A stretch of DNA of 64,000 nucleotides from Trifolium pratense (GCF_020283565.1 NC_060065.1:48348409-48412408); one strand, 5' to 3'; shown: positions 36,801-49,715, counted from the stretch's first letter. The notes: generated from the sequence alone by a model not told the origin. A program made the numbers and translations.

Positions 36801-37858
36801 TTGCATGGTAATATTATTTTACTTACCTTCATTAGTATCCATTCTTGTTTGAATTGTTGTGAATCTTCACTTTTGGTAACTTCAGAAAAATATCTAAAAG
36901 GTGCTCTAACTTGAATGTTATACTTTTTACAGAAAGGTACCCAAAACTTAGCAAATTTGGATGCTTCCAAAAGACCATAAAAGGTAAAAACAGAGCAACC
37001 ATCATCAGAAACATAGCAAGCTAATTTATTAACTGGATAATCAAGTGCCAACAGAGACAACACTGTGTTCACAGTGATGGTTGGTGGTTCAAGAACAGGA
37101 TCTGCTGTTGTCACAAACAAGTCCACACGCGGTAGCTCAGGTACTCTATTCGGATAAAAAATACAAAAAATTAGTACAAGACTTGAGATTCTAATTCGGA
37201 TGAGAAATTATTTTTATACGATCAAATTCAGTCAACTTTTATATAAGACTACTGATTATTTTATTTTTTTTTGAAGCTAAATTAACCCACTCGAATTGGC
37301 ACCAGAGAGAATTGAACCTGATAAGAGTACTGAAATAGCAATACAAAATCAGTGCAAGACTTCATTGCTATGTATAAACAATATGTTTTAACCACGACCG
37401 CAATATAAACTGCAACATCAATCTTGATGTTCAGCTTGCACTACAAGAATTTTCGCAAACCATAATGGTTTCGCAAACCATAATGGTTTTCGAGAATTAT
37501 TTTTTTTGGAAAACAGTTTTAAAAAAAGTCAAACAAAAATGCGGTTGGCCAGGAAGTTATGGAGAAAATGATGGATTGTGATTACATACTGTTGGAGGAG
37601 ACGGTTTGGGTATGTTTTGGTGACAGCAGGACTCCATTTGGCATTAAGAAGAATAATCCAAGTGAAAGTAAACCAAGATTCACATGAGAAAGCAAGAAAC
37701 CATGGAAGTGTGAAGAAGGTGTTATTGATGGAGAAAAGACGGTAACTAAGAAGAGAGAATAAGAGAAGTAAAATCAAGATGTCTATAGCTCTCTGAAATG
37801 TGCGTTTGAGCCATACTTTTTCATACAGAGGGAGATTTTCTTGGTTTGCCATAGCCAT
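33811..37858 (-). CDS. CSLB: Cellulose synthase-like protein, CslB/CslH group (copy 3)
   Basis: Nine exons: 37858-37590, 37145-36827, 36708-36583, 36435-36328, 36235-36023, 35927-35810, 35409-35225, 35110-34760, 34374-33811; 2,253 nt, 750 aa. Start [14 protein letters not shown]. Catalytic motifs are complete: TTADP, VSDDG, DCD (LNVDCDMFV), ITEDVPTG and QQKRW. Its closest relative is copy 4 (same lengths for exons 1, 2, 3, 5, 6, 7 and 8). Compared with copy 4 it lacks nine bases in exon 4 (no ENK after VIL), has YKGGAMN for YKAGAMN, GTCWGKK for GTDWGKK, Gln for Arg at the exon 1/2 junction codon, and a C-terminus longer by seven residues. It could be a working but diverging paralogue. The alternative start two codons downstream (second Met) would give an N-terminus like copies 1 and 2. 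Confidence 0.9.
37272..37330 (-). repeat. SINE fragment, second family
   Basis: The words gaagctaaattaacccac and ggcaccagagagaatt match the 17200-17330 SINE. Only its 3'-side part is left, in intron 1 of CslB copy 3. Confidence 0.6.
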
Positions 37859-38412
37859 ACCACAACACTTAGCTTAGTAGCTTAACTCTTTCTACTGGTG
37901 TCGCGCTTCTGGATGCTTATGATCAATAGAATATGAAGAGGAGTCGGCCAAAAATGAAATGATAAAGTATTGACCACTAAGACTATCTCCAATGGTGTAG
38001 TACCTATTAGGTAATATCATTGGAGCAATACTCATTTGAGTATTTAATAGCTACTGATTCTACAATAAACATTAGTACCTATTTTATTTTTGTGGATCCC
38101 ATTTATAAAGATGTATAGTTATAGGTGAGATGTATTATTGTAGGGCCTATTTGGAACTTTCAAAGAGATGTAGAGTTGGAGGGATTGATTACTTATTAGG
38201 TACTATTATTAAAAAATTATAAATGAGTGATGCGTACCCGAGACAAAATGAGTATCTCTATTGTGGATGCTCTAAGTCAGCTTATAGAGATAGAAATCAC
38301 AATAATAGCAAGTTTATTATATTTGAGATTCTTTGGACGGCTGATTAATTATTTATTCCATCACTCTTTAGATTTCGGATCTACTTGTGAGGGATTGACT
38401 ATAGTATATTTT

Positions 38413-38820
38413 AGGCTTAATTAGTTTATTGGTCCTTTAAAAACATTTTAGGTTTTACAATGGTCCCTTAAAGAAAGAAAATGTTCGGATTGGTCCCTTA
38501 AAGAAAAAAAGGTCTGGATTGGTCCCTTAAAGACATATATTTTTGTCATATTGGTCATTTCCGTTAAATTTTAACTCCAAATATAACAAAAATTCCAATG
38601 GTTAAAATTTTAAAAATTAATAAGGTTTTTGGTAGACCACTTACACTTAATGACATCCACAATTCAGTCTACTAAAACTAACGTTTTTTGTAAAAAAATT
38701 GACGGAAAGGACCAATTGAGAAACGAATGTGTCTTTAAGGGACCAATCCTGACCTTTTTTCTTTAAGGGACCATTGTGAATCTAAAATATCTTTAAGGGA
38801 TCAAATGACTAATTAAGCCT
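38413..38820. mobile_element. Fold-back MITE, ggtccctta family
   Basis: Left end aggcttaattag with repeats of attggtcccttaaag; right end is the inverted copy finishing ctaattaagcct. The 7-bp word atatttt flanks both sides (38406-38412, 38821-38827). The same kind of termini occurs at 47549-47863 and 55414-55593. Confidence 0.8.
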
Positions 38821-39574
38821 ATATTTTAATTGGATTCAATTTATAATTTTGCTCAATAGTCCTGATACCTAATGTCGATATTGTTATAAAACTATAACCG
38901 TGTCTGAAGCAATAGTTAAGAAAACAAAGATGAAAATAAAAATAAAGTTTTAAATAGAAAAAAAATTCTATTTTAAAATTTAAAGGTATTGAATATACTA
39001 CATTTAAAAGATAATCTCAGTTGTGTCACTCCTGAGAAGATCAAGCATGCTTGTCGGAGGAGAACTGTGAATTACTAAATCAGCATCCAAACAAGCTCCC
39101 AGCTTTGCTAAAAAGTCAGAGCATTGGTTTCCCTCTCTTAAAAGTGTGACAAAGAGTAACATTGTTGTGAGAGAATAACTCCTTTATGTCTTGAATCAAA
39201 ACAACATGGATATGAAACTTAAAAATGGAACCTTTGATAAGGTTGATGCAATGCAATGAGTCAGAGTAGCAAAGAAGATATGAAACTTGAGATATTGGTT
39301 AGCATTTCCCTTATTATAAGTTGGATATTTTCACATGATTTGAACACCAAATCACAAAGTTGTGTCTGAGTTTTATTTGGCACCTTTCATTTGTTCGCAA
39401 GTTTTGCACAATATGATGTTGATAGAATTGACAACATCACTCTATATGAGAAAAATCATATTCCAGTTTTCTTAAAAGTAGTTTATTTGAGAGGTACGTA
39501 GTCAACCTATAATAAAAAATCACGTCCTTTTTAACCATATATAGGATTCCAAAGTAGTTTATTTGCGTGAGAGG

Positions 39575-39710
39575 GAACACTCGGTGAGAATTTAGTCCCA
39601 CATCGGATAGATAGGATTCTTGAGAAGAGTTTATAAAGAAGAGACAGTCCTCACCTTACAAGCCGGTTTTGTAAGGATGAGTTAGGTCTCGATATTCATG
39701 ACAAAAAAAG
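39575..39710 (+). repeat. LTR-like fragment
   Basis: It contains agtcccacatcggatagata, a TATA-like gtttataaagaag and ttacaagccggttttgtaagg followed by gatgagttagg. These words resemble LTRs of legume TRIM-type elements and are related to the minus-strand remnant at 19620-19880. No partner LTR was found nearby. Confidence 0.45.
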
Positions 39711-39931
39711 GGTTTTTTACCTCAAAAACAACCGCGGAAAAATGGTTCATAAACCAAGTTCAATGAGTCAATTATTGAATCGAGTTCGAACTATTCCTAA
39801 ATTAGGTCGGATCATTGCCTGCCCTAGTAACAATCGAAATTGCAAAATCTTTAACGCGATTTTAACCGTGACCCGCCAATTAAAAGTTAAAACCTTCATT
39901 GAGAGAGTAGTCAAACTATAATAAAAATAAA

Positions 39932-40735
39932 GCTTAAATGCAGATTTACCCTCCTATTTTGAAAAAATTGGAATTTTACCTCCTAGTTTAAAATCCGGAA
40001 TTTGACCCCCCAATTTTAATTTTTTTTGGATTTTGCCCCCTCAAATCCTGCACAAAATCTGCTTGAGTCTCAACTTCAAAACTTCTCACATAACTCAATT
40101 TGAATCAATAATTCACCAAACTGATACCGAAATGACCGTAATCGAGTTAGCTTTACACAGAATCAAACCTTACTAAATTTGGAGTTACAAAGAGAGATTA
40201 ATTACCGTTTTAGTGAAGGTCTGTCCAATTACTAATTCTGCAGAAATCTACTTTTGACCTTCAAAATCAACATCGTCTACCGAAGGCATCGTAACTCCAA
40301 ATTCGAAGAAATTGAAATGCCAACAAGGGTAATTTCGTTAAATTTCCAGAAATGTAAATACTATTAAAAAATGAGCTACAGGGTAAGAGACATGACGAAA
40401 ATACCAGTAGTAGTTCCATACGATAATTAATTTGGACAGACATTCACTAAAACAGTAATTAATCTTTCTTTGTAACTCCAAATTTAGTGGAGTTTGATTC
40501 TGTGAAAAACTAACTCGATTGCGGTCATCTCGGTATCAGTTTGGTGAATTATTAATCTAAATTGAGTTTTGTGCGAAGCTTTGAACTTGAAGCTCAGAAA
40601 TAAATTTTGTGCAGAATTTTGGTGGGGGCAAAATCCAAAAAATTATAAAATAGGGAGGTAAAATTCCAGATTTTAAAATAGAAGGGATAAAATTTCGATT
40701 TTTTCAAAATAGGAGATAAAACTGTATTTAAGCCT
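39932..40735. mobile_element. Mutator-like fold-back element (804 bp)
   Basis: AAAAATAAA flanks it as a 9-bp direct repeat (39923-39931 and 40736-40744). The left arm (gcttaaatgcagatttaccc, then gattttgccccctc) is mirrored by the right arm (gggggcaaaatccaaaa, then ctgtatttaagcct). The inner arms (ccgaaatgaccgtaatcgag / ctcgattgcggtcatctcgg) also pair, so most of the element is one long hairpin. No ORF is present. Confidence 0.7.
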
Positions 40736-40828
40736 AAAAATAAACAAATGACATGTCCTTTTACCGACTCGATGAACTGTTTCTGTATTGGACCTATTAT
40801 TCTAAGACCAACCTTAGATTTTTTTTTT

Positions 40829-41175
40829 CCTATTAATGTGAATGTGAGGCTAAAAAAGTACCCCCACCAGAGATATTAATAGCAAAATTTATAAAATATA
40901 TATGAGCTGAGATGAGATGTTGACATTGACTAACATAAATTGGAAGTAATATATATTTTCCACAATTCCACGTACAAGTTGCATCCAAGATTGGGCAAAT
41001 TATTTTCCTATTAATGTGAATGTGAGGCTAAAAAAGTACCCCATTAGAGATATTAATAGCAAAATTTATAAAATATATATGAGCTGAGACGAGATGTTGA
41101 CATTGACTAACATACTAAATTGGAAGTAATATATATTTTCCACGTACAAGTTGCATCCAAGATTGTGTCTGTTGA
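40829..41175. repeat. Tandem duplication, 178-bp unit
   Basis: The segment starting cctattaatgtgaatgtgagg at 40829 recurs at 41007, and both copies end in ttgcatccaagattg. Small indels separate the copies. The flank gattgggcaaattatttt occurs after both. Confidence 0.85.
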
Positions 41176-41284
41176 CTGTTGTTGAATTTAGTGGTGTTTA
41201 TGAGATTGGGCAAATTATTTTGAATCATATCATCCAACTTGGCTTACGTAGTTTCTCAATCATCATTCGGCATACATAGTCTGA

Positions 41285-41415
41285 TTTTTTTTATAGCTTG
41301 TATAGTGGTCAGAAATTTCCCCCTTAATGGATAAGTGAGGTGTCGGGGTTCGAACCTCATCTCTCGTATATAAAACGCGATATTTCTTACTAATTGATTT
41401 AAGCTCGTGGGGACT
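41285..41415 (-). repeat. tRNA-derived SINE
   Basis: Minus-strand A-box-like gagcttaaatcaattag, B-box gaggttcgaaccccga and body words tttctgaccactata match the 15749 family. It is about 730 bp downstream of CslB copy 4. Confidence 0.65.
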
Positions 41416-42145
41416 ACGTAGTGTGATTCTAATATACTATTTGATCTATCTTTTTTTCCTCTTCTTTTTCCTTAGAAGTAAGAAGTTAGGCCAAACAATA
41501 ACTTTTAAAAGATTTATTAAGAGAAAAAAAAAATAGCTTCTATATTTTTTAAAAAATTATAATATATTATCAAACATATCATTTAACCCTATAATAATAA
41601 TAAAAAAAATTTAATCTTTTTTTAATAAAACAACAAGATTTACCAAACAACTTTAATTTTAGTTTTAAAGCTATTAAAATAGTGAGCCAAACCATACCTA
41701 AATATTGTTTCTTTTTCTTTTATGCACACCTTCAACTTAATTTAGTTTTTTTAATGTACTCTTTGAGTTCTTAAAAAAAGATAGTCGTGTGTCAAAAAAA
41801 GAAAAGAAAAGATAGTCCCTATCATGTTCATGAGCATAGTATAAACGTAATGTGAAATATTATAGGGTACAACTATGAATTTATTTTATAAGAGTAGTTT
41901 TGTATTTATCACATCGACGTTCATAATTTAAACACAATTATTTGAAAGCTCGCAGTATTGTTCACACATAACTATTTATTATCATACATTTTTTTTACAA
42001 AATTTATCACCATAACTTTTAGACATGATCAATATCTCTTACAGAAATAAAAATCTGATCCACCAATCAAATCTCACCCTTACATCTCAAGTGAGAATTT
42101 TCTCCTATAAAAATATATCTCATATAAATTCCACTATAGCCCCCA

Positions 42146-45100
42146 TCAAACAATTCTACAAAAGCGCACAAAAATAAAAGCAAGCAGTGCTGACTTGAAA
42201 ATGGTAGACAATGGAATCCCATATTTACCCCTAGCAAACAACCCTTTCAGAAATGGCCAGTAACATACTACTAGATAAGCACTACACATCAATTCACCTA
42301 TTCCACAACCATTTCCATTGTGAGCTTCTAATTGCACCCCCAAAATCTTAACAACAAGTGCTGTCAATTGCACAAGCAAAATGGTTGTGCCAATCACAAA
42401 ATTTGGGGACTCATCAAATGTGAACCTACCAGCATTTGCATCATCTCCAGCAGCAGCACCAGAAGTTGGATTTTCCTTTTGTGTTACTTCAAAGACTGTA
42501 TCAGATATCCCTAAGAGCTTAACCATGGCACTTAAAAATCCAATAAACCATACACTTGTTGATCTTATTGTAATCATTCTCTGATTGTTCCACCAACATC
42601 TTAATGACAACCCTTTTGATAGATACTCTTGTAGAGTATGTATAGTATAGATCACATAAAGAGTCAAAGGAATCCATAGCCCAGGTCCCTGGAATTAGAC
42701 AAAATGCACCCAATAATCTCAAGATATGACACTTTGTTATATTATTTTCTAAAGCATCTTCAGAGATATATGATGACTTGTTATTAAATGTATTCATAAT
42801 TTTTTTATACTCATTGCATCTAGTCATTAAAGTAAGAACCTGTTTGGATAAATAACTTAATTAATTGGTTATAGCATAATGCTTACCACATAAGTACTTA
42901 TGCATAAATTATTTATATAAAAAAGTTAAAATAAAGTCAAACTTTTTTCATATAAGCTATAAGATGTTTTCGTAATCTCTAACAAGGAATCTCGTATGCC
43001 AGTAAATAAGCTTAAATAAACTATTCCAAAAACCCCTCAATATTTAATTTAACTTGCTACTAGAAATTGAACGTGAAGATCTAACCTTAGGAAAGATACT
43101 GGTGTTGGAGATTATGCAATATGCAACCAAGGCTGCATAAGAAACTTCAAAGACAGAACGCAATCCCCAATTGGTAAGCCAACAATAAGACAAGCCTGCC
43201 CTGAATTGAATTTTACCAAAGAGTATGCCCATAACAGGAGAATGCTTGCTAAAGAAGACAACTGTGAGACCTGAAGACCATCTCTTTTGTTGGATCATTG
43301 TAGTGAGAAATCCTCCGGGAGCGCAGCCTGTAAAGGCGGTTTGATCCGGTGTACAACACTCTGATCTCCAACCTTTTTTTTGCATATTCAAACCAGTTGG
43401 TACATCCTCTGATATTGATCCATATAACCAGCCCATCTAAAGTTTCCAAAATCCACAAAAACTAATTAACAAAGAGTTTATTGGAGATGCACTGTCAATA
43501 TAAAATAGTTTTAGATCAGCATTATATGAGTTCATGAGATAGCTCACATTGTAACCACAGTTTAAAAATAACTACAAAGTGTTGGATTCTCATTAGACGT
43601 GATCGTAAAACTAGCTTATACTGTTGGGGCATGTCCCCTTTTCTCATTAACAAAATTGATTTGCTTATCTAGCTTACCTTTTTACCCCAATCAGTGCCAT
43701 ATTCATATCCACAATCAGATATTCGGATCGCTTCCTCAATAAAATTGGAAGGACTAATACCATTAGTAGAATAATCACTCCCTTCCATTGCATGTGTGGC
43801 TGATTTGACAAACTCATTTGAACTTCCAAATTGCTGTATTAATATCTTTTCTGCTAGTTTTCCTATTGAAGATACAAAATAATAAGCGAGTTTTTGATTA
43901 TCATATAGGAATCAACTATTAATTGTGATACTACCTTTATATATAATCACTCCAACATATTGTAATTAACTGCTTATTTAGGAGGCTAAATGAAATAATT
44001 AAATGAAGATAGCACAATGAATAAGTGACCTTTTCTTCCATATTGAAGTTCATCAGGATAAAGACCATAAATAGCCTTTCTTCTATGGAAGGTATTTGTT
44101 CCTCCATAGAAAGGTCCTTGAAGTCCTCCCATGCCCCTTATTATATACTGCATTAAAACAAAACAAAACTTGTTTTATAACACAAAAATCTATAAGAGTG
44201 AAGTGATAGATGCATTTGAAGTTGAGAAGAAACCTCAAATCCAGCCACCCATTGATTTCCAAAAGGGTCATCTTTTATTCCATCGTAAAATTGTTGGAAA
44301 CATTGAACAAAAGCAACATCTTTTCCATTCTTAGAATCCATCAAAATGCACAAAGCATGTTGAACAATCTTGGGATTGTTCACAACCATATCACAGTCAA
44401 CATTCAACATAAAGGGAGCATTTGTCATCAACCCAGAAACTCTTGTCTGCAAATTTCAATTAAGAAAATTGAGAACAGATCCCCAAAAATGAGAACTAGT
44501 ATTTTGCAGTACTAAATATTAATCAGTGAAATTACCAACACATTCATAGCTCCGGCTTTGTAATTGTGTTCATACTTTGGCCTCTTCTCTCTTGATACGT
44601 ATATTAAGTGAGGCAATGTATCAGATAGACCGTCCTTGTTCTCCAATATAACCTGCAACGTGTAATGTAAGTCTTTTACAATTTGTTTAGAATTCAAGCA
44701 TAAGTACTTAGTCCTACATCGCCTAGGAATGAGGTAATTATGGCTCTATTTATTACCTTAACTATACTGGGATGATTTCTTTTTTCAGTATTCAAGAAAA
44801 CTGCAAATTCTCCCTCAAATTGGAATGAAATTGGATTTCTGGTCACATCTTCAATTTTTTGGCTAAGATTGTCATACATATCCTGCAAAAAACTCAAAGA
44901 GACAATTCATCAAACAGTTCATGTTCAAAGCTAGATACATAGATACTTATCTCATAACATCATTAACATGTATCAATTATGAAACACGGACACTAAACAC
45001 GACACTCAACAATGACACATAAGAATCAGTATTAATTTGAGAAAATGAAATTGATTAAATTTAATCACATGTGTCAGTGTCATGTAGTATCAGAGATTTG

Positions 45101-46405
45101 ACACATGTTCAATTTGAAGTGTCGATGCTAAATAGTGTACTAATCATTTCAGAGTAATATTATTTTACTTACCTTCAATTGTAACCATTCTTGTTTGAAT
45201 TGTGGTGAATCTTCACTTTTGGTAACTTCAGTAAAATATCTAAAAGGTGCTCTAACTTGAATATTATACTTTTTACAGAAAGGTACCCAAAACTTAGCAA
45301 ATTTGGAAGCTTCCAAAAGACCATAAAAGGTAAAAACAGAACAACCATCATCAGAAACATAACAAGCTAGCTTATTAACTGGATAATCAAGTGCCAACAA
45401 TGACAACACTGTATTCACTGTGATTATTGGTGGTTCAAGAACAGGATCTGCTGTTGTCACAAACAAATCCACCCGCGGAAGCTCCGGTACTCTATTAGGA
45501 TATTAAAAATTAATTAGCATAAGAATTAGCACAAGACTTCTGAGAGTGAGACTAATTTAATTAACAAGAGAAGCGGTTAATGCAATTCAAAGAGGAAGTT
45601 GGTTAGTCCCCGTGACCTTAGCTCAGTTAACAGAGACATGACATTATATATGCAGAGCTGGAGTTTGAACTCCGAACGCTCTACTTATTGTGGAATTTCT
45701 GGCCATCAGGATACATAACTAAAAAAAAGGCATTTAGTTACATTTTAATAGATGATTAATATATATACAACTCAATAATCACCAACATAACTTAATTAAC
45801 TACAAATTTGAATGTGATTGACCACAATTTTCACATGCAAAATTATAGTTAACTTAACTATATCAAAATTTCTGATTAATAAGTTATGCTAGTTAATGGT
45901 TAATGCATTTCAATTTGATATCTAATATATCTATTAACCATCTATTAAACATAATTAATCACTGATTTGAACAGCAGCAATAAACACTTAAAAAACTATC
46001 TAACCATGTAGTTGTTTAATTAACAGTTACTAACAGAACTGAATAGCAATACTAAATCAGTGTAAGACTTGACATCAAGATTCTTGATTAAGTTGCATCA
46101 GTAACTTAATCAAATATCGAATATCGCGACACATACCGTTGAAGGAGACGGTTTGGGTATGTTTTGGTGACAGCAGGACTCCATTTGGCATTAAGAAGAA
46201 CAATCCAAGTGTAAGTAAACCAAGATTCACATGAGAAAGCAAGAAACCATGGAAGTGTGAAGAAGGTGTTGTTGATGGAGAAGAAAAGACGGTAACTAAG
46301 AAGAGAGAATAAGAGAAGTAAAATCAAGATATCTATAGCTCTTTGAAAATTACGTTTGATCCAAGTTTTTTCGTAAAGAGGGAGATTTTCTTGGTTGAGC
46401 GCCAT
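42146..46405 (-). CDS. CSLB: Cellulose synthase-like protein, CslB/CslH group (copy 4)
   Basis: Nine exons: 46405-46137, 45491-45173, 44882-44757, 44652-44536, 44446-44234, 44147-44030, 43862-43678, 43436-43086, 42688-42146; 2,241 nt, 746 aa, all phases consistent. Start [13 protein letters not shown]. Motifs: TTADP and VSDDG (exon 2), DCD (LNVDCDMVV, exon 5), ISEDVPTG and QQKRW (exon 8). The last exon is almost wholly hydrophobic and ends FCRIV. It is the first gene of the minus-strand row and the best-preserved member of the copy 3/4 pair. Intron 1 carries a SINE; intron 8 has an AT-rich fold-back relic. Expected role: polytopic endomembrane or plasma-membrane glycosyltransferase of family GT2, glycan product not settled for the group. 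Confidence 0.93.
45606..45725 (+). repeat. tRNA-derived SINE
   Basis: A box (gaccttagctcagttaaca), B box (ctggagtttgaactccg) and body ttctggccatcaggatac place it in the 15749 family. It lies in intron 1 of CslB copy 4. Confidence 0.65.
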
Positions 46406-47548
46406 TCTGTAACTGATAGAAATTCTTGAGTGAACAGAGAAAGAAGTGCTACTGCTGTGTGCTGACTTTGACTGAGATTTCCGTTACTGATAGGAAAAAA
46501 AGTAATACTTTATTCTATTGTCAAAAACTATATAATTTAAGGACTACTCAGACATTTAAACGTTGAGAAATAAAGATTTTGGAGTTTGAGCTCCGACCAT
46601 TCCAATAATGTTTCGGATAGATATCATTTGAGCTACACTTATGAGAGACTACATTAGTATTATTTTATCACATGAATAATTACTCGATGCACAAACAAGA
46701 AAACGAGTTATGATAGTTTGAAACTAGATTAATGTTCGTTGTCTTCAACCACCGATAGAGTAAAGTTAGATCTTGTCCAACAAATGAGGTAGGGGTATTT
46801 CCAAGTTTCTGAAAAGTCTCTGATTTCTTTCGTTCCACACAACTCAAACACATAAGAGCCAAATGAGTTGCAAAAAGGAACGTCGTGCTCTAAGACCACC
46901 TGAAGAATTAGTGAACCGAAGAAAATAATCTGATAAATGTTGAGAATCCACTGACGAAAAACCAATCCAATCCCGGACTAGCGACCAAAGAGAACAAAAC
47001 GTGCTGCATGAAAGAAACATATGCTGAGGTGATTCAACACCTCTGCAACTGATCACACATAAATGAGAATCTAAAGTGATGATGCCTTGAAATACCAAAT
47101 TTGATTTTGTTGGCAACCTTTCTCGCAAGAGTCTCCATGCAAAAATAGACACCTTTAAGGTCTTCAGCTACCTCCAATGTAACATGATGCTGAGAAGTCA
47201 ATAGCTGATATCATTTATGAACATTGATTGTAAATGATTAATAAATTTCAAATTTGCAGAAACTAATTACACCCAGAATTGTATTACCTGGAAACCAATA
47301 TTCTTGTCGAATTTAGACTTCACCTTGATGCAAAAGTATGTCGGACTCCACAATATTTTTGGTGGTTGACTGCAGTCTGGCAAGTGGATCAGTCTATCGT
47401 CGAGTAATAATTTACACTATTGGTGTTTAGAATGAGTTTGTATCCATAGGAATCGTGCCAAACGATTAGTTTGTTTTAAGAACTTGGATAGTTGCATTCG
47501 CTTTGGTTTTACAAAATGTTTTTGAGACATATTCAGATAATATAAATA
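46406..47548. other. 5' flank of CslB copy 4 and LINE debris
   Basis: The first 280 bases are the upstream region of copy 4. A SINE-like scrap (gagtttgagctccga) is at about 46580. The LINE relic described separately follows; 47170-47548 shows no gene. Confidence 0.5.
46690..47165 (-). pseudogene. LINE reverse-transcriptase zinc-binding region relic
   Basis: The minus-strand frame starting at 47152 reads SIFAWRLLRERLPTKSNLV, then CRGVESPQHMFLSC and WSLVRDWIGF. This is the zinc-binding domain found at the C-terminus of plant LINE reverse transcriptases, with its Cys/His spacing. A frameshift follows near 46850, after which a second frame gives LICWT-type words of the tail. Upstream RT sequence is absent, so it is a dead 3' fragment. 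Confidence 0.8.
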
Positions 47549-47863
47549 AGGCTTAATTGCATATTTAGTCCCTTAAGTTTATTTTAGGTTTCAATTTGGT
47601 CTCTTATGTTTAAAAAGTTTCAAGTTGGTCCCTTATGTTATTGATCTCAACATAAGTTGGTCCTTTTTGTTAAATTTTGAGTTAATTTCTTCTAAAACTT
47701 TCACATAGTACTCTCCTAAGTGGTCCACGTACGCAAATTCATTACACGCGTCGACGATTTAAACAAAAAATTGACGAAAAAGACCAACTAGAAACTTTTT
47801 AAACATAAGGAATCAAATTGAAACCTAAAATAAACATAAGAGACCAAATATGCAATTAAGCCT
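47549..47863. mobile_element. Fold-back MITE, ggtccctta family
   Basis: Left end aggcttaattgcatatttag and right end ctctaaatatg-type inverted copy finishing gcaattaagcctt, with arms of ttaggtttcaatttggtc. It is about 315 bp and non-coding. Confidence 0.8.
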
Positions 47864-47869
47864 TAAAAT

Positions 47870-49715
47870 AAAGAAGTAAGGTTTAAATGATAGGTTAGGT
47901 GCTTTCGAATCCCTCATCTACTACTGCTTGTTACTTTGGCGTTAAATCATTATTATTCCTTCTGTTAGCCGGCGGATTAATTTCTAAGCGGTAAGTTTGC
48001 TCTCACATCCCTTACCCTATTGCAAGTGAAGACAATATTGTTAATTAATCTTAATAAGAAAACCCTTGTTTTAGCAAGTTCTTAACATTAATCTTATTTC
48101 AATTAAATAACTGTAAACTTGCAGAATTTAATAATGGTGCAACTCTTAATCCTAATACCCCCTAGCCTTGAGTACTTGCACTACTGTTTCCAATTCCGAC
48201 TAGTTATATTACCTTCATAGGTCGGGATTAGGCTGTTATCACGGATCAGCTAATCCTCTAAGTTCATTCAACAATATCGCCGGTATTATGAATAAAGCGT
48301 TAAAACAAGATTATAATGATTAACAAACTGAATAATAATTATAGAAACTTTTGCGAACCAAATTAAAAACAAGCATGCATAGTAGGGGTGCTCGCGGTTC
48401 GGTTTGGATCGGTTTTGAGGCAAAAACTCATCCGATCCAAAAATAAATTCATTTGCGGTTTGGTTCAGTTTTGGATGACAAATAAAAAAAATCCGATCCA
48501 ATCCGATCCAATATTATGCGGTTTAATTTGGATCGGTTTTTGGATATCCAAATTATAAATTGTATTTTTTTTAATAAATATAAATATTATAAAAAACGCT
48601 ACAAAATAATAGTTTGACATTTTTGACAAAATAAATATTAAGTTTGATGTAAAATATAACATATAATATATTGAAAATTAATATTTTGGAATGACAATTA
48701 CCAATTATATTCGAAACATATAAAAAGTAAAAAAAATAGATTAAATTAAACTAACATATAGTATTATCAAAATTTAAATTAGATTAAATTAAACTAAGAT
48801 ATAGTATTAACAAAATTTAAAATGAAAAAAAAGGTTAATGTAATATATATATATATATACTAATAAAAAAGATAAATAAATATTAAAATATATGTATGCG
48901 GTTTGGTTTGGTTTGGATCGGTTTTAAGAAATCAATCCGAAATCCGATCCGATCCAGCGGTTTTCACAAAAGAACATCCAAACACATCCAAAAAACTTCG
49001 GTTTTTTGCAGTTTTCGGTTTTTTTGGATCAATTTTCGGTTTTTATTTGGATTGGTTTGGATTTGAGCACCCCTACATAGAGGAGTTTTTCTACTCAACC
49101 TAACCTAAAGGTATTTTAGCTACTAAAAGGCATATTAAACAATAGAGAAAATATGCATAAAAATAACCTCGATGCCTTGCAGAGGAAATTTCCTCTCCTA
49201 GTGATAAGGGAGATTTGCATTCCATTGAGAGCACCTAAGCCCTCGCTGCTCCTCCTCCTTTGCTCCTTAGAGTCTTTTAGTTCTCTGAACTTCTGAATGA
49301 ATAATTGTGAAGGAAGAGAGTTTTATTTATAGTTTTTCAGACTTTTCCATCGCAAATCATCGAAGCACATCGTATCACGATGGCTTCAGAATTTTGCCAT
49401 CGTGCTACGATAGCTTCATCGTGGCACGATACAACTGTTTTCTTTTCTTGCTTAACAAACACACAAATTTGTTTTATTTTTTTTCTGTCTCATCGTACTG
49501 CGATGACACCTATCGTGTTGCGATAGATTTTGCTGATTTCTTCATTTTTTGCTCCTTTTTACGCAGAATCTTCATTTCTTGCTTCTTGGCCAAGTAACTT
49601 GATAACTTTAGGTATTTTGCTTGATTTTGGTCTTCAAAAGCTGCTTATCTACTAAAAACTATCTTAAATACCAAATAAAAACATTATATAATTGACTGTC
49701 ATCACAACCCCAAAC
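47870..49715 (-). mobile_element. Ty3/gypsy-like LTR (minus strand) with nested hAT
   Basis: On the minus strand the purine-rich tttaagtttggggttg is directly followed by tgatgacagtc, the arrangement of a polypurine tract and LTR start in plant gypsy elements. The region beyond has LTR-like, non-coding sequence with repeated catcg-cacgat words (49380-49530). An hAT-like element is inserted at 48383-49075. The far LTR end and the target duplication were not identified. Confidence 0.45.
48383..49075. mobile_element. hAT-like non-autonomous element (693 bp)
   Basis: Ends taggggtgctcgcggttcgg and (right) gatttgagcaccccta are inverted repeats. The 5-bp word catag flanks both sides (48378-48382, 49076-49080), shorter than the 8 bp usual for hAT. 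Arms are rich in ggtttggatcggtttt and its complement. No transposase. Confidence 0.75.

Larger units (their letters stand above)
37859..42145. other. Intergenic between CslB copies 3 and 4
   Basis: About 4.3 kb without a gene. It holds two fold-back elements (38413-38820, 39932-40735), an LTR-like fragment (39575-39710), a 178-bp tandem duplication (40829-41175) and a SINE (41285-41415). The stretch 38830-39570 and the part after 41420 are AT-rich and show nothing I can name. Confidence 0.6.

Noticed and set aside
42836..43030. Possible fold-back element in intron 8 of CslB copy 4
   Set aside because: Arms (cctgtttggataaataactt and distant taagctta words) are too decayed to set borders.
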